A stretch of 64,000 nucleotides of DNA from Adiantum capillus-veneris (GCA_014529385.2 CM043969.1:35539446-35603445), one strand, 5' to 3'. Shown: positions 34,541 through 46,666, counted from the stretch's first letter. Numbers and translations: made by a program. Notes: a model not told the origin generated them from the sequence alone.

Positions 34541-35092
34541 CCCAAAAGGAAGGCAAAGAAAGTAAAAACAACCCCATGGAGTGATAAAGTTAGTCTTCTT
34601 CTAATCTTCAGGAGCAAGGATAAGCTGAAAGTATCCTGAATAACCATCACAGACGCTATACCTTTCAAAACCAGCCACTGTATCCAAGAATTGGTCGATA
34701 AAAGGCAACGGGTAAGGATCCTTTTTGGTCACTGCATTTCACGGCTTATAATCAACACAAACTCTCCAACGCCCATCCTTCTTGGGAGTGACCACTACAA
34801 GGCTGACCCACTCAGCATTATCTACTGGAACAATAAACCCTGCATTCAACAACTTATCCACTTCTTCTTTTAAAGAATTCATTTGCTATTTACCCATTCT
34901 TCTTAGTTTCTGTCTCACTGACTTTGCTCCTTTTATCAACTCAATCTTCACTGGGTCCCCAACAAAACCCCTTATTTCTTGATATGATGTAATGAAAAGA
35001 TTCGGAAACTTGTCCAGCATCTTTAGGTATTCTGCCCTTTCTTTTTGTGACAAACCTGTACTTAGCATATTTTGAACAAGTCCTTTCTTCAC
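34541..35092 (-). pseudogene. gypsy-G RT N-terminal part
   Basis: Frames give EYLKMLDKFPNLFITSYQEI, IKGAKSVRQKLRRMGK, a TAG, MNSLKEEVDKLLNAGFIVPV, WRVCVDYKP, a TGA, DTVAGFERYSVCDGYSGYFQ, a TAG, and KTNFITPWGCFYF. These are the fingers and palm of RT, with stops, leading to FGLTNGPGAFE at 34540. Confidence 0.8.
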
Positions 35093-35300
35093 TGATAGCT
35101 CTGGGCTGCATTAACTCTTCAAGCTGCTCCAATCGACTTGACGCATTTATACCTCTAAAATCTGCAGCACTTCACCATCTTCTTTCTCCTCTTCATTTAG
35201 TAACAAAAAGGACACTTCACCCTCGTCACTGGAACTTGAATTAGCACTACTATCTAAATCCTCTGAACTTCCCTCGCTGGTGATTTCAGATTCATCATCT

Positions 35301-35903
35301 TCAGACACCTCTTCTAATGCCAGAGGCTGTAATCATATCAAACATCCTCTTCTCTCCCTTTTTGCTATACACACCGATTGTGCCCTTGCCCCAATCTTGT
35401 ACAGCACCAACAGCTCTTAACCAAGGTTGTCCCAATATGAGAGGAAAATTTCCCAAACCTACCGGCCTAACGTGAAAGTTCACCATGACTTTCACATTAA
35501 AAACCTCAATCTCCAAACCTTTGACTAGTCCCAAACACTTAACTTTGGCATGATTTGCTACTCGAATCCTGAACCTAGAGCTTCCAGACATGATCAAGCC
35601 AAGTCTCTCAACACATGACTGTGTGATCACACAAACTTGCGCACCTCCATCAATGTAGGCCTCTCCCATGCCCACACCTTTGTGCCAAGCATTCACCACA
35701 GGAAAGATGTCGGGTAACTCCTCCAGAGACAACACTCTGACATGACCACGCTTCGGCTCTTTTTCAATAGGATTCACTAATGACTTCCACTGCCTCTTAA
35801 ATTTGGGTACCATGTTCATCAACTGTCCAAAAGTACAATTTACTTTCCTCCCAATCAGATCCTCCTTGAGACTATAAGCTGTTTGACCTTCTCCCAATGG
35901 CAA
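35301..35903 (-). pseudogene. gypsy-G aspartic protease domain (Asp-Gly-Gly)
   Basis: A 200-codon frame: GRKVNCTFGQLMNMVPKFKR, VLSLEELPDIFPVVNAWHKG, then the active-site block EAYIDGGAQVCVITQS (about 35630-35675), VKCLGLVKGLEIEVFNVKVM and FPLILGQPWLRAVGAVQDWG. It processes Gag-Pol in the family. As in A1 and A3 the active triplet is Asp-Gly-Gly. An upstream Lys-rich linker (KKKEKEKEGED) connects to gag past a TAA at about 36017. Confidence 0.82.
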
Positions 35904-36014
35904 ATCTGCTGCTTCAAACTTCCTGTGAGGTCTCCTTTTCTTCTTGGTCTTTGCATCTTCACCCTCTTTCTCCTTCTCTTTCTTCTTGCTAGGGCCAGCA
36001 CCATTTGGTTCCCT

Positions 36015-36444
36015 TTATTGCTTCCCCAATGGAATCATATCTGCCTCTTTATTCTCAACTTGCACAATACCCACGTGACCTCCTGATGTTGAAGCTTGAT
36101 TCTCTTGTTCAGCACCATGATCCTCTCGTATATCCAAGGCATAATCATTAGACCTGTCACAAACCTGCTGGGGAAGTGGGTACATATCATCTCCCATCCT
36201 CTTTGGCTTTGTACAATGAGTGCTAATATGTCCCAGTTCACCACAATTATAACAAGTAGAGATAAACCTTCTTGCTGGATGAGAAGCACCTTGTCCACAA
36301 CCCGCATTGGCATTAGGTTGAGCTTCATATGGCTGGGCCACTCCTCTACCACTACCACTACCAGGACCACGACCACCACCAAGGACAGCCGTAACTCCTG
36401 CATCATGGTCATCATGTCGTGCATATTACGCTGCAATTGCTTAG
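36015..36444 (-). pseudogene. gypsy-G gag C-terminal part with zinc knuckle
   Basis: Reads NTKQLQRNMHDMMTMMQELR, a Gly/Arg/Val low-complexity stretch with a frameshift, then CYNCGELGHISTHC (36230-36265; CX2CX4HX4C) for RNA binding. The upstream half of gag is beyond insertion F, at 39002-39750; the two sides rejoin at the residues Lys-Gln. Confidence 0.85.
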
Positions 36445-36640
36445 TGTTGATAGCCTTTTTTCGGCTTAACATAATTGCCATAGTAAGCTACCTCACCCTA
36501 CCAAAATCACCCAAACATTGTGGCTGTTCTTACCTTTCATTATACATAGGCGTGCGTGAGTTAGGGGGCTTTTCCCATATCTTCTTAAAACCCTCAGCTA
36601 GCTAGTCACTGGGCTAGTTGAGCCAAAAAAATAAATTTTA

Positions 36641-36695
<55 letters not shown>

Positions 36696-38993
36696 TGGCC
36701 CATTTGTATGTAAATATTGAATTTTATATAGGGCCTAAATATAAGAAATTTTCATAATTATTTTGGTATTTATTTAAATATTTCTACCTAGGTGTGTATT
36801 ATTTGTCTATGTATGCTATGTACATTGACTCACCATTACCACAATTTTCTTACCATCTCTTTATTCCTTATAAAAATATCTTCACACAAGATTCTCTTAT
36901 TTTTTGTGTGAATCCACTCCTAAGAAAAAACCTCAAAAATACTTTCCACCATCAGTCATTGCCTTTCACTAAATTCCTATTTCTTACAGGTATTATTTCT
37001 TACCTCTTGTAAATAAATATACATCAATAAAACAAATGAGGGCCCTCCTCATTTGATTCCCTATATTTTCATATATTTATTTTTTTTATATTTATAGTTC
37101 ACACTATTCTAGATTTTATAAATTGTTTATATATACTAGCCTGTATTTTTTCATCATATCCATGTATTATATTTGTGCATAATCCACAACCATGCACATT
37201 TTCAAACCCCTAGGAATCAATTATGTCATGCTCTCATGCAAGGAGGGGCTCCCCTTTGGAGCCATATGAAAATTCAACAAAAGGGGAGCCACTGAAGACT
37301 TTTTGTGAAGAAAAACCAGGTCTTTTGGTGGGATTTTTAATATCCATCTCCACTCCGAATTTGAAGCGGTGGTCAAAAGAGAAAATGTGGACCAAGATCT
37401 GAATAATCACCTCAAAACTTTTGGTGATTTTTGGAGCAACCACCGGTGAGCTAGGATTTTTTGAGTGGACCCCAGTCTGCCCACTTTTCTCACAAGTTGC
37501 CCATAGTCTTCTCTCACCTCTTTCCACACTTCTACACACACACACACTCATTCATCTCAATCTCTCACACAAACCTGAACCTTCCATGGTTTCTCTCACC
37601 TTCTTCACCATTAACCTCCCCTCTTACTCCCATAGCTCTCATATGGGCTCTCCATGTAAATACACCATCTCTATGCCTCTCTCTATTACTTCCAAAGTAC
37701 AATTTCATCTTACTCCTTCTCTATATACATAAAATTCAACATGTAAACCATGCTTAACCTCTGCAGATTAAGAGATATCATCAACCAAATTTCCATTTTC
37801 ATCGAGATAATCAACCTTGGTGGCGGTGGCGTAAAGAAGAGAAGACGAAAAAGAAGATCGATAGTCATTTTGAGAACCTACACAAGTAAGTCAAGAACTT
37901 CTTCAAGCTTCACCATCACAAAGATTTCTTCACTTCGACCATCCACCTCATTCTACCCATTGTAAATATGACATTAACGTTCTAGTGATTACTAACACTA
38001 ACCACTAAAATACTAACACAAAATAGCCATTGACCTAACCATAAAAGATACCTCATCTCAAGACATGTGCATAGTAACTCTCTCTCTCTCTCTCTCATTC
38101 CTTAAAACTCTATTGTCACCTTATCTACTATCAATAATGCTCTCTTTTGAGCCCACATCCATGACTCAAGCAGACAAAGAAGGCCCGCAATGTTTTGATT
38201 TTAAGAAAAAATCATAATCCTGATTTGTTAGCTTGTAAATTAGGATTTCCAATAATCTTAATGAGGGGTCTCCAACCTATAAATAGGACCCTCTCCTTCT
38301 TGTAAAACAACCTCCAATATCTCACATAGCACCCCAACACTCTATGCGTGAGGAGAGACTTAGGTGTAGTAACCACTTGTGAGCTTCACTCTTGGTGTGA
38401 GAGAAGCTTTTAATCTACACATTGCAAGTGAGAGAGCGTGAGTTCCACAAATCTCAAAACCAATATTGTATATGCTCCTTCATCATCAATAAATTGAGGT
38501 TTGGTGCATCAAAGGCGTGATTCAACGTTCAAATTTTCATCCTTCCATTTGTGCAATACGGTTTGGTGAATTCAAGGTGACTTGTGTATTTTGAGTTTCT
38601 ATCGGTTGATCTTGTTTTTAGAAAGTGTTTTAGTGTGTTTTTCATTGCCAATCTTGTGTCCATTGTAAGAGGGTATTGTGGTGAGAGGTCTCCCACACCC
38701 TAAGACAGTGTGTGTGTTTTGGCAATGTTTAGCAATCACTAAGCATTGAGTGAGTTTTGTACAAGCTCTACGATAGCATCATAACGAACCATCTCCATTT
38801 GTAAGTCACAAATAAGGTATTACTCAAGATCCATTTCTCTCTCTCTTCCCTTTGCTCTAGCTCTCTTTGGTCCATTTTGTGTGTGTCTTGGTGTGAGGTT
38901 GCTTGTGTGTGTTGTGTGGTGCATCTTCTTAGTTGTGCCAAAATCTCTCTTGCGTCCTAGTCCGCATACCATAACTAGGTGGTGCCCCTTCAT
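36445..38993 (+). mobile_element. F: 2.55-kb LTR-like insertion in gypsy-G gag
   Basis: Starts TGTTGATAGCC and ends near GGTGCCCCTTCA. TTGCTTAG (36437-36444) and TTGTTTAG (38994-39001) flank it as a near-identical repeat, and removing it rejoins the gag reading. A second copy with the same start is at 62835. It has no coding domain. A TATA box (CCTATAAATAGG, about 38275) and AATAAATTGAG (about 38490) suggest U3-R-U5, so I read it as a plus-strand solo LTR. The duplication length (5 to 9 bp) is unresolved. Confidence 0.7.
36643..36691. repeat. (TA)n microsatellite in F
   Basis: About 49 bp of uninterrupted TA. The F copy at 62835 has an A/AT-rich stretch at the same place instead. Confidence 0.95.
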
Positions 38994-39001
38994 TTGTTTA
39001 G

Positions 39002-39750
39002 ATGTGGGTTTGTTGTTGTTGTTTCTTGCTTGTGGTTTCCCCAGCCCCAATTGAGCAGCACGGGAGCCTTGAGATGTGTTTAGAGGTCGCTTCTCTTGTT
39101 GCCCGCCCCGGACCGCCTCAGTGTCTACAGCCCTTGGCATAGGTTGAAACTCCAGCCTCTACCTGGCTCTCCTCATTTTAGCCACCATTAACCTGTCCAT
39201 GGACCACTCTTCCATACTCGTTAAGTCTTTGAGATTTCCATTCTTTCCCCCTGGCAATTACAACTGCTTCTTCAAAAGTGGTAGGCCGCTTCAACTCAAC
39301 TTTAAACTTCAAACTCTCCTTCAAGGTTGTCACAAAACGGTCCTTTTTTAACATGGCGGGAGGGATTTCATTTCCCAATGCTCGGGCCCATTTATCCCAA
39401 AGGCGGGTAAAATGCATGACAAAATCATCCACACTCTGATTAGCCCTCTGAGTGTAGCCCAAAATCTCATGCCAAACTTCATCAGGTGCTTTGAAATTCC
39501 TGTATTGTGCCAAAAATGCCAGCTTCACATGATTATAGTCCAACACAATCCCTCGTGTTTGTGCCTGTGCCGCCTCTCCATAATTTTGTAGCCAAGCTTT
39601 TGCTTCATCCTGTAAACTGTATTGCAGCAGTCGTAACAGTATAGCCGGATCCTGTATGCCCTGAAGCAAGCAAGTAACTTCCAATTTCTCAATAAAAGAG
39701 TGCGCATTTTCACTAGGCAATCCATGAAACTTAGGAAACTCGTCTGCCAT
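39002..39750 (-). pseudogene. gypsy-G gag N-terminal part (capsid)
   Basis: Start at 39750 (MADEFPKFHGLPSENAHSF). Capsid blocks: LLRLLQYSLQDEAKAWLQNY, VKLAFLAQYRNFKAPDEVW, QSVDDFVMHFTRLWDKWARA and ESLKFKVELKRPTTFEEAVV, the pattern of retrotransposon gag (PF03732 type). A TAA at 39178 follows VHGQVNGG. Beyond it a linker (PRAVDTEAVRGGQQEKRP, KPTSK) reaches the F insertion. Product would form the particle. Confidence 0.87.
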
Positions 39751-40049
39751 GTTTGATTGCCACACAAACACTTACATGTGACGTCAAAACTGCAAGGGAT
39801 GTCAATGGATCGCTCCACTACCTAATCCACCTCACACTGGGTAACCCGACCCCCAGTGCTCGTCTTCACAAAACCTCGTGACCCTCACGAAGACTGCAAT
39901 CCAAATTAAACGACCGCCTCACTTGTTGTCCACAAATAGCACATACATAGGCGGTTGTCCATAAGGACCCACATCCCATTTACATTTTCTGTCTGCATGG
40001 TATACGAATTTCGTAAAAATTAGAGCACACGAGGATTTCTCCTCCGTGA

Positions 40050-40060
40050 GGGCACCAAAA
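40050..40060 (-). other. gypsy-G primer-binding site
   Basis: TTTTGGTGCCC on the minus strand, four bases after the LTR end AACA. The same core is found beside H and A3. Not the initiator Met type. Confidence 0.7.
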
Positions 40061-40063
40061 CAA

Positions 40064-40844
40064 TGTTAGCGTACAAACGACAAGGAAAACAAGCGCCTTT
40101 ATAGCTCTGCATGAGTCACACCATTGGAAAGAAACCCTGTATGATGGTAGAAAACACCAAAATCGAACACTTGTGAAGATGGGCGAGAAATAGCTCTAAC
40201 TCAAACCATGGCAAAAATTTTAGAAAACCATGACCATGAAGACAAAGCTTGTGTTGTGAGGATCTCTGTAGAGCATCCATATGCTTGATTCTGATAACCG
40301 ACGAGAAAGTTACAAGCTTTTGAAAATGGAAGGTCTCTCAAAAGCTCCAAAAAACAAGTCTCTGTAAGCAAAAAAGGATCTGCAGGAAAATACAGCTATT
40401 AAAGGGGGATTTTTTTGGTTCTTATCCCAAGGGATTTTCTCTCTCTTCTTAGGCGACTTCATTTCCCTCTTTAGGCACCTTTTTATTGGTCCATTTTTTG
40501 CCTTTTTTGGGTCAAAAATGAGCTGTCGGCCACTTTTTGACCACGGCAAGTGGAGAAAGGGGATGTCTGGTGGACCAAAAAAGTGACCAGGCGCCTAGGC
40601 AGCTGGTGTGGACTGAAAATGGCGCCCCCTCTCTCCCCCAAAGTCCACGAGCCCTCACAAGCAAGGCCAAGAAGCGCCATTAGCTCCTTTGATACACCAT
40701 TAGGGGTACCCACTCCCCCCCTTATACCCTCCAATTTTCACATGCTCCCCCCCGTGTGGGGTTATTCCATTGCCACATGGCATGCTCTCCCCAACTTCCC
40801 CATGTCCAAACCTGAAATTTTTGTTTTGCTCCCAAACTGAGCCA
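40064..40844 (-). repeat. gypsy-G 5' LTR
   Basis: 781 bp; on the minus strand TGGCTCAGTTTGGG...GCTAACA. The distal 310 bp are not present in the 3' copy. Confidence 0.87.
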
Positions 40845-41339
40845 TTTTCTCGGAGGCGTAGCAGGTGACCCCGACCACCAAATATAGCGCGGTAAAGCAC
40901 GGCTTGGAAGTTATTACCCCGGCTAACTCCAGAACTTTCTAAGCATGCCATTACTAAAAAAAACCATCAAGTCGGCCCACTTGCCATCTTCCCACGTGCA
41001 TCCGCCGCCACTTTTTAAGTGAAAAGCTATCCACTTCAAGTGCATGTAACTCATGATGTCGAAGTCCGATTTGCAAGCTATCAAGCACGGTTAGGAGTGC
41101 TCATTAAAAACTATTTTTTGAAAGCTTGACCAACCCAAAAATTAACCAACAGCTTGACCAAAACCAAACCTTTGTACAGGGTTTTTTACACGGACACTTT
41201 CAAAGCTGGAAGCACTATGTACATATATATACATGATGGTGGTCAGCAAGTTTTTTTGGCATGATTTATGGCTTTTGTACTCATCCAAAAAATTCCTGAC
41301 AACATGCATGCAAATGTGGTCGCCCTTCCTTAGCATCAC
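40845..41339. other. no gene; repeat-like flank
   Basis: No coding motif. The stretch 40990-41110 has a U3-like character. It leads into the CT-rich block. Confidence 0.35.
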
Positions 41340-41375
41340 CTTCTTCCCCCCTCTCTCCTCTATGATCAAGAAAAA

Positions 41376-41423
<48 letters not shown>

Positions 41424-41512
41424 TCCATTTACCACAATCGGCCAATGGCCTCCCCCCTCTCTCTCGTTTCATCAACCAAGTAAGAACCACAATTGGCCAA
41501 TGGTCTCCCTCT

Positions 41513-41562
<50 letters not shown>

Positions 41563-41599
41563 GTGTGTGTGTGTAGCAGCCAGCCAGGCCCAAATAAGC

Positions 41600-41676
<77 letters not shown>

Positions 41677-42058
41677 CTCAAAAACAACCACACGCTCCCT
41701 TAGTCTCTCCTTGGACCGTTCTCCCTCCTTCAACCTCTCATCACCCTGTTGACTCCCGCTCTCTCTCTCCTCGTCTCTGTGCAGCAGCGAGGCCAGCCCA
41801 TAGGGTGCGAAACAGAATCTCTCTCTTAATACCCATCACACACCCACCCACCCATACCCATACACACACACACTCTCACACTCTCCCTCCCTCTCTCCCC
41901 ATCTCTTGCTCATTGTCCCTTCCCGTCTCACGCCCTATCTCGCTCTCTCTTCCTCGACAGCATCAGCCCAAAGCAGAAATCGTGTTGTCTCTCTTTCATT
42001 AGTTACACACCTACACACAGGCACACACAGACACACACGCTATCACCCACTCTCTCAG

Positions 42059-42116
<58 letters not shown>

Positions 42117-42834
42117 GCACTCTCTCTCTCCTTTCTTGATTGGCCGAGCTAGCAAAAAAACATCTCTCTCATAGTATCGTCTCCACACACATGCTTATTG
42201 ACATACACTCTCTCATACACACACACACAGCCCATATACATACCCGCATACACTCTATCGGTCTGTCTCACCCATATACTATAAACACACCCACACCGAC
42301 GCTTTGTGCACACAACACGTACATACACGTACGCATAAGCACATATGCACAAACACGTAAAGTGAAGAAGGAAACGAATGCCACACCATTGACAAAAGGA
42401 GAAAGACGACCAAAACCACGGGAAAGCAACAACGAATCGAAGGTTGACGTCAAAGGCATGTCTTGCCCAGCCCTGAAAGTGACTAACGCGTGGCATCTCA
42501 ACATCGGTAAAACATCAGTGACGGCAGTAGCATACCCCATCTCTTCTTTACGACTTTCCCCCATCGGTGCAACACCCTTGTAAAAACCCCTAAACCAAGT
42601 TACCCTAAGTCTAGCCATGGCTAGCATTTGTAAATTCACATATCCCTATCCCACTCCTTCCCTCTCTCTCTACTCTCTTGACCTTCTCTCTCTTGCTCAA
42701 TTGAATAAGAAGAGGCTCCATCATTGATAAGTTGATACCTTGTGGCCTTCCTGGTGAGCCATCGCTTCTGCCCTTTTGCTAGATCTGGTGGACATTCCCT
42801 TGTTTTTTAAAAATGCATTATGTCGGGTAAGGTT
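41340..42834. repeat. CT/CA microsatellite-dense block, LTR-like
   Basis: Long CT runs at 41380-41421, 41517-41560, 41603-41672 and 42059-42113, with GT and CA runs between. Shared phrases with 50514-52140 (GCAGC..CCAGGC, ACACACACGC, GAAGGCATG..CCC, CTTGTAAAAA, TTTGTAAATT) in the same order suggest a related LTR remnant on the plus strand. The long Leu-Ser open frames here are translations of CT repeats, not genes. The right end abuts gypsy A2. Confidence 0.6.
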
Positions 42835-43917
42835 TCACTACCTTAAAATAGAGGGAGCTTTAGCTTTATAGCCCCAACTATCATTTCTTGCAGTCTTTCA
42901 CTTGCTAAGGTGTCGGCTTCATAGTTTTGAGCCCTTGGAATGTGGTATAATTCAACTACTTCAAACTTACCCAGCAAAGTTTTTACACAATTTAAGTGAG
43001 TCCTCAAGCAAGGATTCTTACATGTCTATGCTCTATTTACTTGACTTACCAAAAGTAGAGCATCCCCAAATACATTAAGGCATTTTACCCCTTGTGAGAT
43101 GCACCATTGTAATCCCTTGGTGAGTGCTACATACTCAACTTCATTTTTAGAATGTGATTCTAACAAATGTCCAAGCGAAAATACCTTGATACCTTTGTCA
43201 TCAAAGACCACTATGCATGCACCTGCTTTGTTGGATGCTAGCTTGTAGGCTCCATTAAAGTAGAGAAAGTGTGTTCTTTCTATCACCGGTGGCTCTAGAA
43301 GTGGTTTAATTTCCTCCCCTCTTGAGTGCTTTACCTTTTTCTCAAAGTATTGGTAGGTCATGAGTCCCCTCAAGCTTGCCCTTGTCATGCTTTCCACCTG
43401 TACTGTGTAGTCAAAATCTTGTAGATGAACTAGCCATTTAGAAATCTTAGCAGAAACATCCATGTGTTGTACCACATAGGGAAACATTTCATCCATGGTT
43501 AAGATTACAAATTTCCTAGGCAACAAATATGATCGAAACTTTGTAGTTGCAAAATTAAGAGCCAAGACTAGATGTTCCACATGGGTGAAACCTTTCTCTA
43601 CTGCTGTCATCATGCGATTGGAGAAGTAGATTGGCCTCATGCAAAATGTCATTGTATCCTTCTGGAGTAACGTTGCCCCCAAGGAGTCATCACCCACACT
43701 TGAGGTGGCATATAACTTTTTGTTCCACTTAGGAGGTAAGATAGTTGGTAGGGTGGCTAAGACCTCCTTTACCTTGATGTAGTGATACTCGCTCTCCTCA
43801 TCCCATGTGAAAGTTGAATGTTTTGTAATCTGTTGCAGTGGTAGAACAAGTTGTGATAGTATATGTATGAGTCTACTCAAGTACCTCACCTTTTGTAGAA
43901 AAGGGACTAGTTGACGT
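42835..43917 (-). pseudogene. gypsy A2 RNase H and second RNase H
   Basis: Minus strand: RYLSRLIHILSQLVLPLQQ, TFTWDEESEYHYIKVKEVLA, TKFRSYLLPRKFVILTMDEM, then the second RNase H with THFLYFNGAYKLASNKAGAC, NEVEYVALTKGLQWCISQGV and NVFGDALLLV. It is the same family as A1 and A3. It is cut at 43917 by H and resumes at 49609. The left end, beyond KLKLPLF, has no integrase before the microsatellite block. Confidence 0.87.
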
Positions 43918-45344
43918 TGACAGAAGAAAGCCGGAGCGAGGCACCTCTATAGCAATGCTTCTCTGTCAGTTCGGGATCACAAACCTATCCACTCAAACAC
44001 GTGCAATTACAACTCCAAAGACTATATAGAGCTACCAACTCAAGCCCTCTCCCAAGTGCTTTAACTTAAAGGGAAACTCCATAAAGTCGGGCAATAAGGC
44101 TGCTATGAACTTCTTCAAGTACATAAACGTAGTACCATTCTCTCCTTGTTGCAAATTATTCTTGGCATCTATTTAGCAACATCCTTGCTGCTAACTCCCC
44201 ACTTTTGTTTGTTGATGCAATGCCCTTAATCCAGAGCGAGTTCAATTGTCGTAGTTGCTTACACAAGGGCTCTCTATCTCTATCTGAGTTGATTCATCGC
44301 AAGGAGGCGGCCTGCAGATCTGAAAACACTGCTGTGGAGCAAAAAGGCCACCCTGTCCTGCTGGCTGATCCACACGCTAGGGTTGATCGTTGAAAAGGCT
44401 GGCAGAATAGCCGTCTTCTGCAAAAGGCTGATGTATCTGCCTCATTTAACGCATGCTCTGGTAGATCAGTGCAGATTACCCTTGATGATGAGTTGTGCAA
44501 ACACACACTCATCTGAGAGGCCACGAGTAGAACAGATATCAACTCCTATTCAATAGCCCGACATCACTAATGGCATGTACGGCTTTTCTAATTGCCGGCG
44601 ACCTCATTCGAAACCTTCAAAAGGCCCCCCAACAAAGCTTGAGTGCCGCAAAGAGCCAGCTCTCGCTTTCTTTTATCTGGTTTTTAATGTCGCCATCTAT
44701 CTCACTGGCCCCCAAGGTGAATGATGGCTCTTATCTCGCCATCTATCTCACCTGGCTCTTCCCTGCATGCTCCACACTCGCTACCATTGGTAGCTCCTTT
44801 TCCCACCTTCTAATTGGTATAATAGTACTCCAGCCAAAACATATGCGTCCCTGCTTCCCCCAAGCTGGCACTCTCAGCGTCTCTCTCCTTCTGCTCGCCA
44901 CCACTCCCCTTTCCAAAAACGACCTCCCACTACTCACGGCTCTCCCATAGTTATCAAAAACGCTTTTTTCATTTAACCCTCTACCTTTGCTTGTAGATAC
45001 ATTAGCCCACCCTTGCACCAATAATAAAGTGAGTCCAAGCATGCACTATAGAACCTCTCAACAAAACTCACACAAGCTCAGACTCACCAACTACATCGAA
45101 CTCGCACATCCCAAAAATTCTTCAACATGGCTTCTAAGGAGAACCTCCAAATAACAATACATATGATATCTGTTTTGACCAAAAACATCAGCAAACAAAC
45201 AAGACAAACCAAACCTTTCTATATCTACCTTTACAAACCACTTCCCAATTGCAACGGGCTATGCATGCCTATGTACAAGAGGCAATTTGACAAGCATTCC
45301 TGCTCTACTGATTAGCTTCTTGCCCATTCAAAAAACACTTGACA
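43918..45344 (-). repeat. H 3' LTR (left copy)
   Basis: 1427 bp. Matches 47991-49608 except that it lacks a stretch of about 190 bp found there at 48808-49000. On the minus strand GCTAGGGGGGTTGGCAAGC precedes it as a likely polypurine tract (plus-strand 45347-45365). Confidence 0.88.
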
Positions 45345-45397
45345 TAGCTTGCCAACCCCCCTAGCCTGCTAGAGCATTCATGCTCAGCAGCAAACAT

Positions 45398-46520
45398 TTA
45401 TAAAATATTGGAAAAAACCCAGCTGAGACCACCAAAGTCGGCATACAGGTGAACAAGAATGGTTCCCATCGGCCCATCTGTGTGAACACCATGCTTCATC
45501 ATGTATGCATGTAACAGACTGCCTGGCCCTATGGTATCCATGCTCACACATGCCTGCAGAATAGAAGAAAAGGTCACTGCATTCGGAGAGACATATTCAT
45601 GCCTCATCTGTTCAAAACACTTCAGTGCCTCTGCACCTTGGCCATGTGCCGAATGCCCCACAATCAATGCAGTCCAAGAAATAGTGTCTCTAACCCAAAG
45701 ATCCTTGAGCACTTGCCATGCTCTTGTGAGAGTCGCACTTTTGGCATACACGGACCTGGGCATAGCCTTCCATAAGTGCACTCCAGGCAATCACATCCCT
45801 GACCAGCAAGTTGTCAAAAAAATTATGAGCTTCTGCAACCATTCCGCAACTCGTATACAAAACTAACAACCCAATGCCAACAATGTTTTATTGCTCTAAC
45901 AAGATGTGACTCTCAAGTAAAGCATGAACTCTTTTCCTGTGTATGCAGCTCCTAGACTACCAAAAGCTTTCAAGATGCATACAAAAGAAACAGCATTAGG
46001 AGAACCAAGCTTCAGCTTGCATTCGTTTGTAAACAGCTCATTGCTGCCTCATCACGTTCATGCTGAGCATATCCCGTGAACACTGTGTTCCATGAGACTA
46101 GATCACGAATGAGGAGCTTATCAAAAGCATCCTGTGCTATATCAATTGCACCACACTGTACAGACATATCTAAGAGAGCATTGGCAGCCATAATATCTGT
46201 TTCTACTGCATACTCTCTTATAATCAGCATCGAGTTTTGTATACATATCGACAAGGCCAGTGTTGAGCATAGTACAGCTCTATGCATGCATTGAAATTAC
46301 TTGAAAAAGGGATTGTTCTTAGGGAAATAACCGCAAGTTGCATGGTATGTAAACCATACTTAGACTTGAACATATTGGGCAATCAAAGCATTCCAAGCGA
46401 TTGTATCACGAGCAGGGAGTTCATCAAAAACTTCTTGTGCATTGTCAAGCTGACATTATTTAGCATAAATGTCCACCAGTGTAGTTCCAAGAACGAGAGC
46501 ATCATTGTCAGGCAATGCAC
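45398..46520 (-). pseudogene. captured pentatricopeptide (PPR, PLS-type) pseudogene inside H
   Basis: Four or more PPR units in order on the minus strand. About 46500-46360: LGTTLVDIYAK, NAQEVFDELPARDTIAWNAL. About 46240-46020: ANALLDMSVQCGAIDIAQDA, FDKLLIRDLVSWNTVFTGYA. About 46010-45770: SPNAVSFVCILKAFGSLGAA, then EAHNFFDNLLVRDVIAWSAL. About 45760-45398: VRDTISWTALIVGHSAHGQG, VSPNAVTFSSILQACVSMDT. Plant PPR proteins bind organelle RNA; this copy is broken by stops and frameshifts. No intron is seen across 1.1 kb. It lies between LTRs, downstream of gag, in the place of pol. I infer a transduced host gene fragment. Which gene is unknown. Confidence 0.85.
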
Positions 46521-46666
46521 ATTATTGTCAAGCACCCTATATCCTACGCAAACACACTTAAGTCAAGAACCTTAAAAACTTTCTACACTGTACAAACATA
46601 CTATCTTGTCTCAGTGACCTCCTGGATCAAAAGGGAAGCTTAAAGCCTCTTGAAACAAATGCAGTC

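Larger units (their letters stand above)
32705..40844 (-). mobile_element. gypsy-G, dual RNase H, no integrase, interrupted by F
   Basis: Minus-strand element with 5' LTR 40064-40844, primer site 40050-40060, gag (39750 down to 39002, then 36444 down), protease (about 35640), RT, RNase H and a second RNase H that runs straight into the 3' LTR at 33183. The LTRs share long near-identical stretches, so it is fairly young. The 3' LTR lacks its last 310 bp or so. Insertion F (36445-38993) splits gag. Confidence 0.88.

Noticed and set aside
41233-42139. Long open frames rich in Leu-Ser or Arg-Glu
   Set aside because: They are translations of CT/GA microsatellites; no start context, domain or non-repetitive sequence supports a gene. 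The same applies to 50657-51202.
41340-42834. 3' LTR of gypsy A2
   Set aside because: Relative to coding sequence its orientation is opposite to that of the homologous block in front of A3.
45398-46520. A functional PPR gene of the host
   Set aside because: Stops and frameshifts between units and location inside the two H LTRs make a working gene unlikely.
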